A stretch of 64,000 bases of DNA from Ornithinimicrobium sufpigmenti (GCF_004322775.1 NZ_CP036403.1:2108001-2172000); one strand, 5' to 3'; shown: positions 40,482 through 51,046, numbered from the stretch's first letter. Numbers and translations are program-made. Notes: generated by a model from the sequence alone, not told the origin.

Positions 40482-41180
40482 ATGTTCGTGCGCAGCATCG
40501 TGGCCGACGCCTTCGGGACCAACTGCTACATCGTGGCCCCCGCCGCAGGCGAGGAGTGCCTGATCGTCGACCCCGGCGTGGGCGTGGTGGACCGGGTGCA
40601 GGAGGTGCTGCGCGAGCACCGGCTGCGCCCCGCCGCGGTCCTCCTCACCCACGGCCATCTCGACCATGTCTACTCCGTCACGCCCGTGTGCGCGGGGACC
40701 ACCGGCGCCTACATCCACACCGACGACTGCTACCGGCTGCGCGACCCGCTCGCCACCATGAACCCGCAGCTGCTGCTGGCGCTCGAGCAGCAGTTCGGCC
40801 GCGCCGCGACGTGGACGGAGCCCGAGGACGTCGTCGAGGTCACCGACCGGCAGGTGCTGGAGCTGGCCGGGCTGCAGCTCGAGGTGGCGCACGCGCCGGG
40901 CCACACCGAGGGCTCGGTCCTGTTCTCGCTGGCCGGCGTGCCGGACGGCATCCCCTCCGACGAGCTGGAGCGGACCATGCTCTCCGGCGACGTCCTGTTC
41001 GCCGGCTCGATCGGGCGCACCGACCTGCCCGGCGGCGACCATGCCGCGATGCAACGCTCCCTGCGCGACGTCGTGCTGCCCCAGCCGGACCCCACCCTGG
41101 TCCTGCCCGGGCACGGACCGGCCACGACGATGGCGCGGGAGCGCACCACGAACCCCTACCTGCTGGGTCTGGCGGGGTAG
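40482..41180 (+). CDS. MBL-fold metallo-hydrolase, glyoxalase II-like
   Basis: A 232-residue hydroxyacylglutathione hydrolase-like enzyme. Metal ligands are in [49 protein letters not shown] and [15 protein letters not shown]. tuberculosis has an equivalent (Rv2581c) directly before hisS. Actinobacteria lack glutathione, so the natural thioester may involve mycothiol or another thiol; that is inference. In this genome the acdS gene stands between it and hisS. Confidence 0.9.
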   Translation: MFVRSIVADAFGTNCYIVAPAAGEECLIVDPGVGVVDRVQEVLREHRLRPAAVLLTHGHLDHVYSVTPVCAGTTGAYIHTDDCYRLRDPLATMNPQLLLALEQQFGRAATWTEPEDVVEVTDRQVLELAGLQLEVAHAPGHTEGSVLFSLAGVPDGIPSDELERTMLSGDVLFAGSIGRTDLPGGDHAAMQRSLRDVVLPQPDPTLVLPGHGPATTMARERTTNPYLLGLAG

Positions 41181-41287
41181 GCACGACAGGCGCCCGCGGC
41201 ACCGCCTCACCCGCACGTGCACGACCTGGCGCAGGACCAGGCGCGCGAGACCCCATACCCCTCCACCCACACGACGACGAGGTCGAT

Positions 41288-42310
41288 ATGACGATCAGCG
41301 AGTTCCCCCGCTACCCGCTCACCTTCGGGCCGAGCCCGGTGCACCACCTCAAGCGGCTGTCCGCGCACCTGGGCGGGGCTCAGGTGTGGGCCAAACGTGA
41401 GGACGTCAACAGCGGGCTGGCCTTCGGCGGTAACAAGACCCGCAAGCTGGAGTACATCGTTCCGGACGTGCTGGCCTCCGGAGCGGACACGCTGGTCTCC
41501 ATCGGGGGCTACCAGTCCAACCACACCCGCCAGGTCGCGGCGGTCGCTGCCCACCTCGGGCTGAGGTGCCGACTCGTCCAGGAGCGGTGGGTGCCGTGGG
41601 AGGACCCCGTCAACGACAAGGTCGGCAACATCCTGCTGTCCCGGATGATGGGCGCCGACTCGCGGCTGGACGACTCCGGCTTCGACATCGGCATCCGTGA
41701 CTCCTGGAAGCAGGCCCTGCACGAGGTCGAGGAGGCCGGTGGGGTGCCCTACCCGATCCCTGCGGGCGCCTCCGAGCACCACCTCGGTGGTCTGGGCTTC
41801 GCCAACTGGGCCTTTGAGCTCGCCGAGCAGGAGAAGGAGCTGGGCGTCTTCTTCGACACGATCGTGGTGTGCACCGTCACCGGCTCGACCCACGCCGGGA
41901 TGATCGCCGGCTTCGCCGCCCTGGAGGAGCTCACCGGGGTGCGCCGTCGGGTCCTGGGCATCGACGCCTCCGCGACCCTGGAGAAGACCCGGGACCAGGT
42001 GGCCCGGATCGCGCGCCACACCGCACAGCTCATCGAGGTCGGCCGCGAGCTGCGCGAGGACGAGATCCAGGTGCTGGAGGGGTGGGCGGGCGAGCTCTAC
42101 GGGCTCCCGGTCGAGTCCACCATGGAGGCCATGGCGCTCGGCGCCCAGCTGGAGGGGATGATCACCGACCCGGTCTACGAGGGCAAGTCCCTCGCGGGCC
42201 TGATCGACCTGGTCAAGGACGGCGAGATCCCTGCAGGCTCCACCGTCCTCTACGCGCACCTGGGCGGCCAACCCGCGGTCAACGCCTACCACTCGCTGTG
42301 GTCGTCCTGA
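41288..42310 (+). CDS. acdS: 1-aminocyclopropane-1-carboxylate (ACC) deaminase
   Basis: PLP enzyme that breaks ACC, the plant ethylene precursor, into 2-oxobutyrate and ammonia. The protein (340 residues) follows the Pseudomonas AcdS pattern throughout: [38 protein letters not shown] with the PLP lysine, [46 protein letters not shown] Tyr-Glu pair and LYAHLGG. The Glu and Leu in the last two strings are residues that separate true ACC deaminases from D-cysteine desulfhydrases. The ATG lies about 105 bases after the glyoxalase II stop. It suggests a plant-associated lifestyle or use of ACC as nitrogen source. Confidence 0.88.
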   Translation: MTISEFPRYPLTFGPSPVHHLKRLSAHLGGAQVWAKREDVNSGLAFGGNKTRKLEYIVPDVLASGADTLVSIGGYQSNHTRQVAAVAAHLGLRCRLVQERWVPWEDPVNDKVGNILLSRMMGADSRLDDSGFDIGIRDSWKQALHEVEEAGGVPYPIPAGASEHHLGGLGFANWAFELAEQEKELGVFFDTIVVCTVTGSTHAGMIAGFAALEELTGVRRRVLGIDASATLEKTRDQVARIARHTAQLIEVGRELREDEIQVLEGWAGELYGLPVESTMEAMALGAQLEGMITDPVYEGKSLAGLIDLVKDGEIPAGSTVLYAHLGGQPAVNAYHSLWSS

Positions 42311-42381
42311 CCGCACGCACGGGGCGAGCCGGACCGCCCGGTGCGGCTCAGCACCTGACGGGGGCAGCTGTCACGCCTCGA

Positions 42382-42387
42382 TAGACT
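42382..42387 (+). promoter_or_regulatory. -10 box of a leaderless transcript for hisS
   Basis: TAGACT is followed by six bases and the GTG start at 42,394. No Shine-Dalgarno. Confidence 0.6.
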
Positions 42388-42393
42388 CGCCCG

Positions 42394-43824
42394 GTGATCA
42401 CCCCCCGCACGCCGTCCGGAGTCCTCGAGCTGCTGCCGCAGGAGCAGGTCGCCTTCCAGCGCATGCTGGACGCGATCCGCACCGGCTACGAGCGGTTCGG
42501 CTTCCTGCCGATCGAGACGCCGGTCTTCGAGCGCTCCGACGTGCTGCTGACCAAGACCGGCGGCGAGACCGAGCGCCAGGTCTACTTCGTGCAGTCCACG
42601 GGGGCGCTGGAGAAGGCCAACGAGGCGACGCGCCAGAGCCGGGAAAGCGGCGAGGGCGCGGCGGGGGAGACGGCATACCCCGAGCTTGCCCTGCGCTTCG
42701 ACCTCACCGTGCCGCTGGCGCGCTACGTCGCCGAGCACGAGCACCAGCTGACCTTCCCGTTCCGCCGCTACCAGATGCAGCGCGTCTACCGGGGTGAGCG
42801 GCCGCAGCGCGGGCGGTTCCGGGAGTTCTACCAGTGCGACGTGGACATCATCGGCAAGGACCAGCTCTCGGTCCGGCACGACGCCGAGTGCCCCGCGATC
42901 ATCCACGGCATCTTCGCCGACCTGGCGATCGGGCCGTTCACCATCCAGATCAACAACCGCAAGCTGCTGCGGGGGTTCTACGAGGACCTCGGGATCACCG
43001 ACGGTGAGCAGCAGGCAGCCGTGCTGCGCGAGGTGGACAAGCTCGACAAGCGCGGCGAGGACTACCTGCGGACCACGCTGACCGGTGAGGGCTTCGACCT
43101 GTCCCCGGAGGTCGTGGAGCAGATCCTCACCTTCGTGCAGGTGCGCTCGACGGGGCACGAGGACGCCCTGTCGCGGCTCGCCGAGGTGGAGGGCGGCTCC
43201 CGCGGCAGTGCGTCGCTGGCGGAGGGCGTCGCCGAGCTGCGCGAGGTGCTCACCCTGGTCCGGGCCATGGGTGTGCCCGAGGCCGACTACCGCCTCAACT
43301 TCTCCATCGCCCGCGGCCTCGACTACTACACCGGCACCGTCTACGAGACCGTCCTGGACGACCACCCCGAGATCGGGTCGATCTGCTCCGGCGGCCGCTA
43401 CGACAACCTCGCCGGCCAGTACACCAAGTCCCGTCTGCCCGGCGTGGGCATCTCGATCGGCCTGTCCCGCCTCTTCTGGCAGCTGCGCGAGGCCGGCCTG
43501 CTCGAGGCGTCGACGGGCGAGTCGACCGTGCAGGTGCTGGTGCCGCAGCTGTCCGAAGGGCTGCTCGACGCCCAGCTGGCCCTGGCCGCCCAGCTGCGCG
43601 CCGGCGGCATCCGCACCGAGACGGTGCTGGACGGCGGCAAGCTCGGCAAGCAGCTGAGGTATGCCGACCGCGCCGGCATCCGGTTCGTCGCCCTCCTCGG
43701 TGAGCAGGAGGTGGCCGACGGGACCGTGACGATCAAGGACCTGCGCCGCCAGGACCAGTTCACCGTGTCGCGGACCGAGGTGGTCTCCGCCCTGCGGGTC
43801 GAGCTGGCGCAGCCGCTGGTCTGA
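42394..43824 (+). CDS. hisS: Histidyl-tRNA synthetase
   Basis: Charges tRNA-His. Class II motif 1 is in [14 protein letters not shown], motif 2 in [20 protein letters not shown], the histidine-specific signature is [14 protein letters not shown], and motif 3 is [15 protein letters not shown]. The anticodon-binding domain fills the last 100 residues. Length 476 because of an insert of about 20 residues after EKANEATRQ. Leaderless GTG start. Confidence 0.96.
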   Translation: MITPRTPSGVLELLPQEQVAFQRMLDAIRTGYERFGFLPIETPVFERSDVLLTKTGGETERQVYFVQSTGALEKANEATRQSRESGEGAAGETAYPELALRFDLTVPLARYVAEHEHQLTFPFRRYQMQRVYRGERPQRGRFREFYQCDVDIIGKDQLSVRHDAECPAIIHGIFADLAIGPFTIQINNRKLLRGFYEDLGITDGEQQAAVLREVDKLDKRGEDYLRTTLTGEGFDLSPEVVEQILTFVQVRSTGHEDALSRLAEVEGGSRGSASLAEGVAELREVLTLVRAMGVPEADYRLNFSIARGLDYYTGTVYETVLDDHPEIGSICSGGRYDNLAGQYTKSRLPGVGISIGLSRLFWQLREAGLLEASTGESTVQVLVPQLSEGLLDAQLALAAQLRAGGIRTETVLDGGKLGKQLRYADRAGIRFVALLGEQEVADGTVTIKDLRRQDQFTVSRTEVVSALRVELAQPLV

Positions 43825-43837
43825 GCCGCGCGGGGCG

Positions 43838-44569
43838 TCAGCCCTCGACGTCGACCGACAGGATGCTGATCGGCTGGGCGGGCGCACCGTCGGGAGCGCC
43901 GCCCTGGCCGCCCTGCGCGGCGATCGCCTCGACGATCTCCAGCCCGTCGGTGACCTGCCCGAAGACGCTGTAGCCGCCGCCCTGGGTGGGCAGCATGGTG
44001 TCGTCGTAGACGATGAAGAACTGTCCGCCGTTGCTGTTCGGGTCCTGGGTCCGGGCCATCGCCAGGGAGCCGGGCGGGTAGGTGCCGTCGTCGGGGGCGT
44101 TCTCGATGCCGTAGCCGTAACCGGGGTTGCCCCGCCCGCTGCCGGTCGGGTCGCCGCACTGCAGCACGAAGATGCCCTGGGTGGTCAGCCGGTGGCACGG
44201 GCTGTCGTCCCAGTAGCCCTGCTCGGCCAGGAACGCGAAGGAGGCCACCGTCTGCGGGGCCTCGGCCGCCGCGAGCTCCAGCACGATGTCGCCGCAGGTG
44301 GTCTCCAGCGTCGCGGTCACGGTCGCCGGGTCCCCGGGGTGCGGCTCCGGCAGGTCCTCGGGCGTGAAGGCCAGCGGCTCGGCGGGCGGTGCCGGCGGTT
44401 CCTCGCAGTCCAGCGCCGCGGCGGGGGCCGTCGCCCCAGCGTCCTCCGTCGCCTCCGTCTCCTGGCTGTCCTCCGTCTCGGTGTCCGAGCCGAACATGGG
44501 CGAACCGTCGCCACAGCCGGAGAGCACGAGCGCGACGAGGGCAGAGGCGGGCAGCAGGTGACGGCGCAT
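43838..44569 (-). CDS. Cyclophilin-type peptidyl-prolyl isomerase, predicted lipoprotein
   Basis: Secreted foldase anchored by lipid. The signal peptide MRRHLLPASALVALVLSGCG ends in the lipobox LSGC; a Glu/Thr-rich linker follows. The cyclophilin domain (about residues 85–243) has PQTVASFAFLAEQGYW, PCHRLTTQGIFVLQCGDPTG, GSLAMARTQDPNSNGGQFFI and YSVFGQVTDGLEIV. The upstream frame is open 13 more codons, but the signal peptide fixes the start at 44,569. A TAGACT box lies eight bases before it, so the leader is one or two bases at most. Convergent with hisS. A similar gene (ppiB, Rv2582) is next to hisS in M. tuberculosis. Confidence 0.9.
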   Translation of the reverse strand: MRRHLLPASALVALVLSGCGDGSPMFGSDTETEDSQETEATEDAGATAPAAALDCEEPPAPPAEPLAFTPEDLPEPHPGDPATVTATLETTCGDIVLELAAAEAPQTVASFAFLAEQGYWDDSPCHRLTTQGIFVLQCGDPTGSGRGNPGYGYGIENAPDDGTYPPGSLAMARTQDPNSNGGQFFIVYDDTMLPTQGGGYSVFGQVTDGLEIVEAIAAQGGQGGAPDGAPAQPISILSVDVEG

Positions 44570-44635
44570 GGACGGGAAGTCTAGGTCGGTCGCCGGCGAG
44601 CTCGGCACGTGGTCCGGACCACCAGGCAGGATGTG

Positions 44636-44652
44636 TTAGCGTATTAACGCGC
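44636..44652. promoter_or_regulatory. AT-rich palindrome before the yerC-his operon
   Basis: GCGTATTAACGC (44,639–44,650) is a short inverted repeat in an otherwise GC-rich region, 46 bases before the yerC ATG. It contains -10-like TATTAA and a GTTAA core on the other strand. A TrpR-like protein encoded next could bind it. Confidence 0.45.
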
Positions 44653-44695
44653 TGGCACAGAGCCGGCGCATCGTCACGAGAAGGGCCAGGACCGG

Positions 44696-45034
44696 ATGAA
44701 GCAGCGGGAGCGGGACGTCGAGCGGGCACCGCGGGTGCGCGCCGAGCTCGCCGCCACCCTCGCCGGGCTGACCGACCCCGCCGCCGTGGACGCCTTCCTC
44801 GACGACCTGTGCTCGCCCGCCGAGATCGAGGCGCTGGCCGACCGGTGGTCGGTCGTCCCCCTGCTCGCGCAGGGTATGCCGTACCGCCGCATCTACGAGG
44901 TCACCGGCGTCAGCGTCACGACCGTGGGCCGCATCGCCAAGTGCCTGGACGGCGGCTCCGGGGGCTACCGGGCCGCGCTGGAGCACCATCCCGGCCGCGA
45001 GCATGCCCATCCGGCGGGGGCCGCCCCCGCCTGA
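44696..45034 (+). CDS. yerC: YerC/YecD-family TrpR-related DNA-binding protein
   Basis: A 112-residue member of the YerC/YecD branch of the TrpR family. The helical core reads DAFLDDLCSPAEIEALADRW, then LLAQGMPYRRIYEVTGVSVT and TVGRIAKCLDGGSGGY; the last is the HTH with its glycine-rich cap. In many Gammaproteobacteria and Firmicutes this gene lies beside histidine biosynthesis genes, and a role as his repressor is presumed. The tail is His-rich: four His in about eleven residues (EHHPGREHAHP), three of them CAT codons. hisG starts about 105 bases downstream. It is the first gene of the imported-looking his operon. Confidence 0.85.
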   Translation: MKQRERDVERAPRVRAELAATLAGLTDPAAVDAFLDDLCSPAEIEALADRWSVVPLLAQGMPYRRIYEVTGVSVTTVGRIAKCLDGGSGGYRAALEHHPGREHAHPAGAAPA

Positions 45035-45138
45035 GCCGGCGCCCGACGGAGTGCGCCGCCGCCCAGGCACCCAGAGCGCCGCGCGCCTGCCGCCCCCCGC
45101 TTGACCACTCCCCATACCCCTTCACCCGGAAGGTCGTC

Positions 45139-46044
45139 ATGACCCCTCCTGCCCAGCCGCGCGAGCGCCTGCGCATCGCGCTGCAGAAGTCCGGCCGCCT
45201 CGGCGACCCAGCCCGCGAGCTGCTCGCCTCCGGCGGCCTGACCTGGCGCGAGAGCCGCGACCGGCTCTTCCTCTACGGCGAGAGCCTGCCCGTGGACCTG
45301 CTGCTGGTCCGCGACGACGACATCCCCGGCCTGATCGCCGACGGCGTCTGCGACCTGGGGGTCGTCGGCCGCAACGTGCTGGTCGAGCACGGCCTGGCGC
45401 TGGACGCCCAGGGCCGCCGGCCGCTCGTCGAGTGGCGCCAGCTCGGCTGGGGGCGGTGCAGCCTGGACGTCGCCATCGGCGAGGACGAGGAGTGGACCGG
45501 GCCCCAGCAGCTGCAGGGCCTGCGGATCGCCACCTCCTACCCGCAGATCCTCGGGCGCTGGCTCGGGGAGCAGGGCGTCGAGGCGCAGACCGTGGTGCTC
45601 AACGGCTCCGTCGAGATCGCGCCGCGGCTGGGGCAGGCCGACGTGGTCTGCGACCTGGTCTCCACGGGCGGCACGCTGCGGGCCAACCAGCTGCGTCCCG
45701 TGACCACCATCCTGGAGAGCGAAGCGGTCATCGCGGGGCCCGACCAGCGCCTGGAGGACGGCCGTCAGGAGATCGCCGACCTGCTGCTCAACCGCCTCGA
45801 CGGTGCCATGCAGCTCAAGGAGTCGCGCCTGCTGATGCTGCGCGCCTCCCGGCCCGTGCTGGACCAGGTGCTGCCGCTGCTGCCCGGCGGTCACGAGCCC
45901 ACGCTGACCGGTGTCGAGGGCCGCGACGAGGTCGCGATCCAGATGCTGGTCCACGGCCCGGTCTCCTGGGCCAAGCTCGAGGACCTCAAGCGGGCCGGGG
46001 CGCACAACCTCATGGTCCTGCCGGTGGAAGGGATGCTGGCATGA
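45139..46044 (+). CDS. hisG: ATP phosphoribosyltransferase (long form)
   Basis: First step of histidine synthesis: ATP plus PRPP to phosphoribosyl-[23 protein letters not shown] opens the protein; [15 protein letters not shown] and [16 protein letters not shown] (the PRPP-binding region) follow. The last 75 residues (from [18 protein letters not shown]) are the ACT-like histidine-feedback domain, so this is the long, HisZ-independent form (301 residues). GGAAGG precedes the ATG. First of eight his genes, each overlapping the next. Confidence 0.93.
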   Translation: MTPPAQPRERLRIALQKSGRLGDPARELLASGGLTWRESRDRLFLYGESLPVDLLLVRDDDIPGLIADGVCDLGVVGRNVLVEHGLALDAQGRRPLVEWRQLGWGRCSLDVAIGEDEEWTGPQQLQGLRIATSYPQILGRWLGEQGVEAQTVVLNGSVEIAPRLGQADVVCDLVSTGGTLRANQLRPVTTILESEAVIAGPDQRLEDGRQEIADLLLNRLDGAMQLKESRLLMLRASRPVLDQVLPLLPGGHEPTLTGVEGRDEVAIQMLVHGPVSWAKLEDLKRAGAHNLMVLPVEGMLA

Positions 46045-47381
46045 ACGTGCTGACCTGGTCCCAGCTGTCCACGCAGGACCAGCAGGACGCGCTGCGCCGG
46101 GCGACCGCCGCGGCGGGGCCGGAGGTCACCGCCGGCGTCGCCGACATCCTGGCGCAGGTCCGCACCCGCGGGGACGAGGCCCTGCGCGAGCTGACCGCGC
46201 GCCTGGACGGAGCCGAGGTGGAGGCGCTCGAGGTCCCTGCAACCGACCGGCAGGCCGCCGTGGCGGCGCTGGACCCGCAGCTGCGGTCCGCGATCACCGA
46301 GGCGGCCGGGCGCATCCGGGCCTTCCACGAGGCCGGTATGCAGCAGGACTACGCCGTCGAGACGGCCCCGGGCGTGGTGTGCGAGCGCGTGGTGAGGCCG
46401 ATCCGCCGGGTCGGTCTGTACGTGCCCGCCGGCTCCGCCCCGCTGCCCTCGACCGCGCTCATGCTCGGCATCCCGGCGCAGCTGGCCGGGTGTCCCGAGG
46501 TGGTGCTCTGCACCCCGCCCCGGCCCGACGGCACCGCCGATCCCGCCGTGCTCGCCGCGGCCGCCGAGTGCGGGATCGAGCGGGTCTTCGTCGTCGGCGG
46601 CGCCCAGGCGGTGGCCGCGATGGCCTACGGGACCGGCTCCGTCCCGCGCTGCGACAAGATCTTCGGCCCCGGCAACGCCTGGGTCACCGAGGCCAAGCGG
46701 CAGGTCTCGACGGCCGAGGGCGGCCCCGGGATCGACCTGCCCGCTGGGCCTTCCGAGGTCGTCGTCGTGGCCGACGCCGGCGCCGACGCCGAGTTCGTCG
46801 CCGCAGACCTGCTCTCCCAGGCCGAGCACGGCCCGGACAGCCAGGTGCTGCTCCTCACCGACAGCCGCGAGCTGGCCGAGGCGGTCGGCGAGGAGGTCGA
46901 GGAGCAGGTGGCGAGCCTGCCCCGGGCCGACATCGCCCGCAAGGCGCTGGCCGCGTCGCGGATCATCCTGACCCCCGACCTCTCGACGGCCATGGACGTC
47001 GTCAACGACTACGCCCCCGAGCACCTGATCCTGGCCCTGCGCGAGCCCCGCGACTGGCTGGGGCAGGTGGAGCGGGCCGGGTCGGTCTTCCTCGGCGACA
47101 CCACCCCCGAGACCCTGGGCGACTACTCCTCCGGCACCAACCACGTGCTGCCGACCGCCGGCGCCGCCCGGTTCACCGGCGGTGTCAACGTCGGCTCCTT
47201 CCAGATCGCGATGACCGTCCAGCAGGCCACCCCGGCCGGGCTGCAGCAGGTCGGGCCGTCCGCCGTGACCCTGTCCGAGGCCGAGTCCCTGCACGCCCAC
47301 CAGCGGGCGGTCACCCGGCGGCTCGCCCGGATCGGCAGCGACGCCAGCAGCTCCACCACCACCTCGGACGGTGTGCGGTGA
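46041..47381 (+). CDS. hisD: Histidinol dehydrogenase
   Basis: Oxidises histidinol to histidine in two NAD-dependent steps using zinc. [67 protein letters not shown] and [11 protein letters not shown] are the family signatures; [11 protein letters not shown] and [13 protein letters not shown] supply catalytic and zinc-binding residues. 446 residues. ATG overlaps the hisG stop. hisD before hisC is also seen in native actinobacterial operons, but hisG before it is not. Confidence 0.95.
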   Translation: MNVLTWSQLSTQDQQDALRRATAAAGPEVTAGVADILAQVRTRGDEALRELTARLDGAEVEALEVPATDRQAAVAALDPQLRSAITEAAGRIRAFHEAGMQQDYAVETAPGVVCERVVRPIRRVGLYVPAGSAPLPSTALMLGIPAQLAGCPEVVLCTPPRPDGTADPAVLAAAAECGIERVFVVGGAQAVAAMAYGTGSVPRCDKIFGPGNAWVTEAKRQVSTAEGGPGIDLPAGPSEVVVVADAGADAEFVAADLLSQAEHGPDSQVLLLTDSRELAEAVGEEVEEQVASLPRADIARKALAASRIILTPDLSTAMDVVNDYAPEHLILALREPRDWLGQVERAGSVFLGDTTPETLGDYSSGTNHVLPTAGAARFTGGVNVGSFQIAMTVQQATPAGLQQVGPSAVTLSEAESLHAHQRAVTRRLARIGSDASSSTTTSDGVR

Positions 47382-48553
47382 GCGCCGCCCGCCCGGCTCC
47401 TCCCGGCTTCCCCCAGCACCTGATCCGGGAGGACCTGCGCGACTTCGCGGGCTACTCCTCTGCGCGCACCAGCGGTCCCACCGGGCTCGTCGACGCGTCA
47501 CCGCGGGTGTGGCTCAACGCCAACGAGTCCGGCGACCCCAGCGCCGTCGACGCGGAGGGCCGCTGCCGCCGCTACCCCGAGCCGCAGCCGCCGGACCTGG
47601 TGGAGGCGTTCGCCGACCTCTGGGCCACCTCGCCGGACCGTGTCGTCGTCGGCCGCGGCAGCGACGAGGCGATCGAGCTGCTGGTCCGCGCCCTCTGCCG
47701 GCCGGGCGAGGCCCGCGACGGCATCATCGTCACCTCCCCGACCTTCGGCATGTATGCCGTCTCGGCCCGCCTGCACGGCGTGCCGGTGGTCGACGTCCCC
47801 CAGCTCGACGAGGACATCCGCTGGCGGGTGGACACCGCCGCCGTGGCCGAGGCGGTGGGCCGCGGCGGCGCGCGGCTCGTCTTCCTCGCCTCGCCCGGCA
47901 ACCCGACCGGGACGGTGGTGCCGCTGCGGGAGGTCGCCGACCTGGCCGCGGCCGTGGCCGAGCAGGCGGTGGTGGTCGTCGACGAGGCCTACGGCGAGTA
48001 CACCGCGCAGCGCTCTGCAGTCACCCTGCTGGAGGAGCACCCGAACCTCGTCGTGCTGCGCACCCTGTCCAAGGCGCACGCCCTGGCCGGGGCCCGGGTC
48101 GGGATCGCGCTGGCCCACCCCGACCTGGCGGCCGTCCTGCGCCGCGTCCAGGCGCCCTACCCGGTGCCGATCCCCGTCGCCGAGCTCGCGCTGGCCGCGC
48201 TCTCGCCGGAGGCGCTGGCGCAGACGCGCAGCCGTGTGGGCCAGACGCTGGTGCGGCGCGACCAGGTCGGGCGCTGGCTGCGCGACCTGCCCGGCGTGCG
48301 GGCGGTCTACGCCGGCGAGGCCAACTTCCTGCTGGTGCGCGCCGAGGACCCGGACCGGCTGCTGTCCGCCCTGGACGGGGCCGGTGTCGTCGTGCGCGAC
48401 CTGCGGCAGCAGCCGTTGCTCCAGGACGCCGTCCGCATCACCATCGGGACCGGCACCGAGATGGAGCAGGTGCGCCAGGCTCTCGCGGGCCTCAGACCCG
48501 ACCCCACCAGCACCAACCCCCCTCGCCCCACGACCCAGGAGCCCACCCGATGA
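47378..48553 (+). CDS. hisC: Histidinol-phosphate aminotransferase
   Basis: PLP enzyme converting imidazole-acetol phosphate to histidinol phosphate. [11 protein letters not shown] and [19 protein letters not shown] open the fold, followed by [40 protein letters not shown] and the PLP-lysine segment [15 protein letters not shown]. 391 residues. GTG start overlaps the hisD stop. The GSDEAIELL and SKAHALAG versions recall enterobacterial HisC. Confidence 0.94.
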   Translation: MSAARPAPPGFPQHLIREDLRDFAGYSSARTSGPTGLVDASPRVWLNANESGDPSAVDAEGRCRRYPEPQPPDLVEAFADLWATSPDRVVVGRGSDEAIELLVRALCRPGEARDGIIVTSPTFGMYAVSARLHGVPVVDVPQLDEDIRWRVDTAAVAEAVGRGGARLVFLASPGNPTGTVVPLREVADLAAAVAEQAVVVVDEAYGEYTAQRSAVTLLEEHPNLVVLRTLSKAHALAGARVGIALAHPDLAAVLRRVQAPYPVPIPVAELALAALSPEALAQTRSRVGQTLVRRDQVGRWLRDLPGVRAVYAGEANFLLVRAEDPDRLLSALDGAGVVVRDLRQQPLLQDAVRITIGTGTEMEQVRQALAGLRPDPTSTNPPRPTTQEPTR

Positions 48554-49650
48554 GCACCCGCCCGATCTGCTTCGTCGACCGCGACGGCACGATCATCCAC
48601 GAGCCGCAGGACTTCCAGGTGGACCGCCTGGACAAGGTGGCCTTCGTCGACGGGGTCATCCCCGCGCTGCTGCGCATCCAGGACGCCGGGTTCGACCTGG
48701 TCATGGTCACCAACCAGGACGGCCTGGGCACCGACTCCTTCCCGCAGGCCGACTTCGACGCCGCCCACGACCTGGTCATGCAGGTGCTGACCAGCCAGGG
48801 GGTCCGGTTCCGCGAGGTCATCGTCGACCCGCACCACGAGGGCCCGGACGCGCCGTGGACCCGCAAGCCCGGCATCGGCCGGGTCGTGCACCTGCTCAAG
48901 GACCGGGACGTCGACTGGTCCCGCTCGTTCATGGTGGGGGACCGGCTCAGCGACAAGGAGTTCGGGGACAACCTGGGCATCACCACCTATCTCCTGCCGG
49001 CCGGCCCCGGCCTGCACCCCGGCCTGCCGACGACCTCCTGGGCGCAGATCGCCCACACCGTGGTCGACCGGCCCCGGGTGGCGCACGTGGAGCGGAACAC
49101 CGCCGAGACCCGGATCAGCGTCGACGTCGACCTCGACGCTCCCGGCGGCGCGGACGCCCAGACCGGCATCGGGTTCTACGACCACATGCTCGACCAGCTG
49201 GCCCGGCACGGCGGCTTCGTTCTCACCGTGCGCTGCGAGGGTGACCTGCACATCGACGACCACCACACGATCGAGGACGTCGCCCTCGCGGTGGGGGAGG
49301 CGATCCGCACCGCGCTGGGCGACAAGCGGGGCATCGGCCGCTACGGCTTCACCGCCCCGATGGACGAGGCCCAGGCCAGCGCCGCCATCGACCTGTCCGG
49401 CCGCCCCTACTTCCGCTACGAGGGCACCTTCGACCGCCCGACCGTCGGCGACTTCAGCACCGAGATGGTCGAGCACTTCTGGCGCTCGTTCTCCGACGCC
49501 CTGCGCGCCACGCTGCACCTGAAGGTGGAGGGCACCAACGCCCACCACCAGATCGAGGTCGGCTTCAAGGCCGTGGCGCGGGCGCTGCGCATGGCGCTGT
49601 CCCGCCAGGGTCCGGCCAACGAGCTGCCCTCCACCAAGGGCGTGCTGTGA
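48550..49650 (+). CDS. hisB: Bifunctional histidinol-phosphatase / imidazoleglycerol-phosphate dehydratase
   Basis: Two enzymes in one 366-residue chain. The N-terminal HAD phosphatase (about 1–165) shows [19 protein letters not shown] with both catalytic Asp, [13 protein letters not shown], and [13 protein letters not shown]. The dehydratase half has [34 protein letters not shown] and [17 protein letters not shown] manganese ligands, then [20 protein letters not shown]. Fused HisN-HisB is typical of Gammaproteobacteria, whereas Actinobacteria have a separate HisB and an unrelated phosphatase. The cysteines that bind zinc in E. coli HisB-N are absent ([16 protein letters not shown] in that region). 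Overlaps hisC and hisH. Confidence 0.94.
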   Translation: MSTRPICFVDRDGTIIHEPQDFQVDRLDKVAFVDGVIPALLRIQDAGFDLVMVTNQDGLGTDSFPQADFDAAHDLVMQVLTSQGVRFREVIVDPHHEGPDAPWTRKPGIGRVVHLLKDRDVDWSRSFMVGDRLSDKEFGDNLGITTYLLPAGPGLHPGLPTTSWAQIAHTVVDRPRVAHVERNTAETRISVDVDLDAPGGADAQTGIGFYDHMLDQLARHGGFVLTVRCEGDLHIDDHHTIEDVALAVGEAIRTALGDKRGIGRYGFTAPMDEAQASAAIDLSGRPYFRYEGTFDRPTVGDFSTEMVEHFWRSFSDALRATLHLKVEGTNAHHQIEVGFKAVARALRMALSRQGPANELPSTKGVL

Positions 49651-50258
49651 GCAGCCCGCGGGTCGCCCTCGTCGATGGCGGCGGCACCAACATCGGCTCG
49701 GTGAGCTACGCCCTGGAGCGCCTCGGCGCCACGGCCCGGCTCACCTCCGACCGCGGCGACATCCTGGCCGCCGACCGGGTCCTGCTGCCCGGTGTCGGGG
49801 CCGCCGGCGCCGGGATGCGCCGGCTGCGCGAGCTCGGCCTGGACGAGGTGCTGCACGAGGTCGAGGCGCCCCTGCTCGGGGTCTGCCTCGGGATGCAGCT
49901 GCTGCTGGACCGCACGGAGGAGGACGGAGGCGTCGAGGGCCTCGGGCTCATCCCGGGCGAGGTGCGCGCCATACCCGCCGCGCCCGGCCTGCGGGTGCCG
50001 CACATGGGCTGGAACGCGCTGACCGACCTGGCCGACGACCCGATCCTGGCCGGGGTCGAGGAGGGCGAGCGTGCCTACTTCGTGCACTGCTACGCCGCCG
50101 AACCCGGGCCGCACACGATCGCCTCGGCGACGCACGGGGCCCCGTTGACGGCGGTGGTGCGCAGCGGCTTACGGTGGGGCGCACAGTTCCACCCAGAGCG
50201 GTCGGCTTCTGTCGGAGCCCGACTTCTGCGAAACTTCGTGGTGGAGGTCGCCCGATGA
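49647..50258 (+). CDS. hisH: Imidazole glycerol phosphate synthase, glutaminase subunit
   Basis: Supplies ammonia to HisF. The protein begins [20 protein letters not shown], the gamma-type opening; actinobacterial HisH normally reads DYGSGNLRSV there. Nucleophile Cys is in [15 protein letters not shown], and the His-Glu pair in [23 protein letters not shown] and [11 protein letters not shown] contact HisF. 203 residues. GTG start overlapping the hisB stop. Confidence 0.94.
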   Translation: MSSPRVALVDGGGTNIGSVSYALERLGATARLTSDRGDILAADRVLLPGVGAAGAGMRRLRELGLDEVLHEVEAPLLGVCLGMQLLLDRTEEDGGVEGLGLIPGEVRAIPAAPGLRVPHMGWNALTDLADDPILAGVEEGERAYFVHCYAAEPGPHTIASATHGAPLTAVVRSGLRWGAQFHPERSASVGARLLRNFVVEVAR

Positions 50259-51046
50259 CGCGCGTCCCTGATACGACCGGAGAGAACACCGTGGACACCA
50301 TTCGCCCGTTCACCGTCTACCCCGCGATCGACGTCCGCGGGGGCGCGGTCGTCCGCCTGCACAAGGGGGACTACGACCAGGAGACCCGCTACACCGACAA
50401 CCCGGTGGCGGTCGCCGAGAACTACGCCCGGTCCGGGGCGACCTGGCTGCACCTGGTCGACCTCGACGCCGCACGGGCCGGGGGCTACACCCTGCTGGAG
50501 ACCCTGCGCACGATCACCGAGACCACCGGCCTGCAGGTGCAGACCGGCGGCGGGGTGCGCAGTGTCGAGGACGTGGAGCAGCTCCTGGACGCCGGGGCCA
50601 CCCGCGTGGTCGTGGGCTCGCTCGCGGTCCGCGAGCCGGAGACGGTCGTCGGCTGGATCGACCGCTTCGGTCCCGAGCGCATCACCGTCGCCCTGGACAC
50701 CCGGATCGGTGAGGACGGCACCTGGGTGCTGCCGGTCGCCGGCTGGACCTCGGTCGACGGCCAGGACCTGATCACCACCCTGCACCGCTACGACGGCTCG
50801 GGGCTGCGCCACGTCCTGTGCACCGACATCGGCCGGGACGGCACCCTGTCCGGTCCCAACTTCCACCTCTACACGATGCTCACCCGGTCGGCCCCGGACC
50901 TGCAGGTGCAGGCCTCGGGCGGGGCCCGCACGGTCGACGACGTGCGCGCCGCCCGCCGCACCGGCTGCGCGGGGATCATCCTGGGCAAGGCGCTGCTGGA
51001 GGGCCGCTTCACGGTGGGAGACGCGGTGCAGGAGGAGGCGGTATGA
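50255..51046 (+). CDS. hisA: ProFAR isomerase HisA (gamma-type, apparently not PriA)
   Basis: Isomerises the phosphoribosylformimino intermediate in histidine synthesis. The half-barrel motifs are [40 protein letters not shown] and [18 protein letters not shown]. Actinobacteria use the dual-substrate PriA, which also does the TrpF step. This protein has the long loop 5 of E. coli-type HisA ([20 protein letters not shown]) and lacks the PriA form. The ATG overlapping hisH is used; a GTG 12 codons in behind GGAGAGA is an alternative. 263 residues. Confidence 0.93.
   Translation: MTRVPDTTGENTVDTIRPFTVYPAIDVRGGAVVRLHKGDYDQETRYTDNPVAVAENYARSGATWLHLVDLDAARAGGYTLLETLRTITETTGLQVQTGGGVRSVEDVEQLLDAGATRVVVGSLAVREPETVVGWIDRFGPERITVALDTRIGEDGTWVLPVAGWTSVDGQDLITTLHRYDGSGLRHVLCTDIGRDGTLSGPNFHLYTMLTRSAPDLQVQASGGARTVDDVRAARRTGCAGIILGKALLEGRFTVGDAVQEEAV

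Noticed and set aside
40482..41180. Treating the MBL-fold gene before acdS as a beta-lactamase
   Set aside because: Sequence and synteny fit glyoxalase II-like hydrolases next to hisS; no signal peptide.
41288..42310. D-cysteine desulfhydrase
   Set aside because: Residues at the substrate-specific positions (Tyr-Glu, and Leu in HLGG) are those of ACC deaminases.
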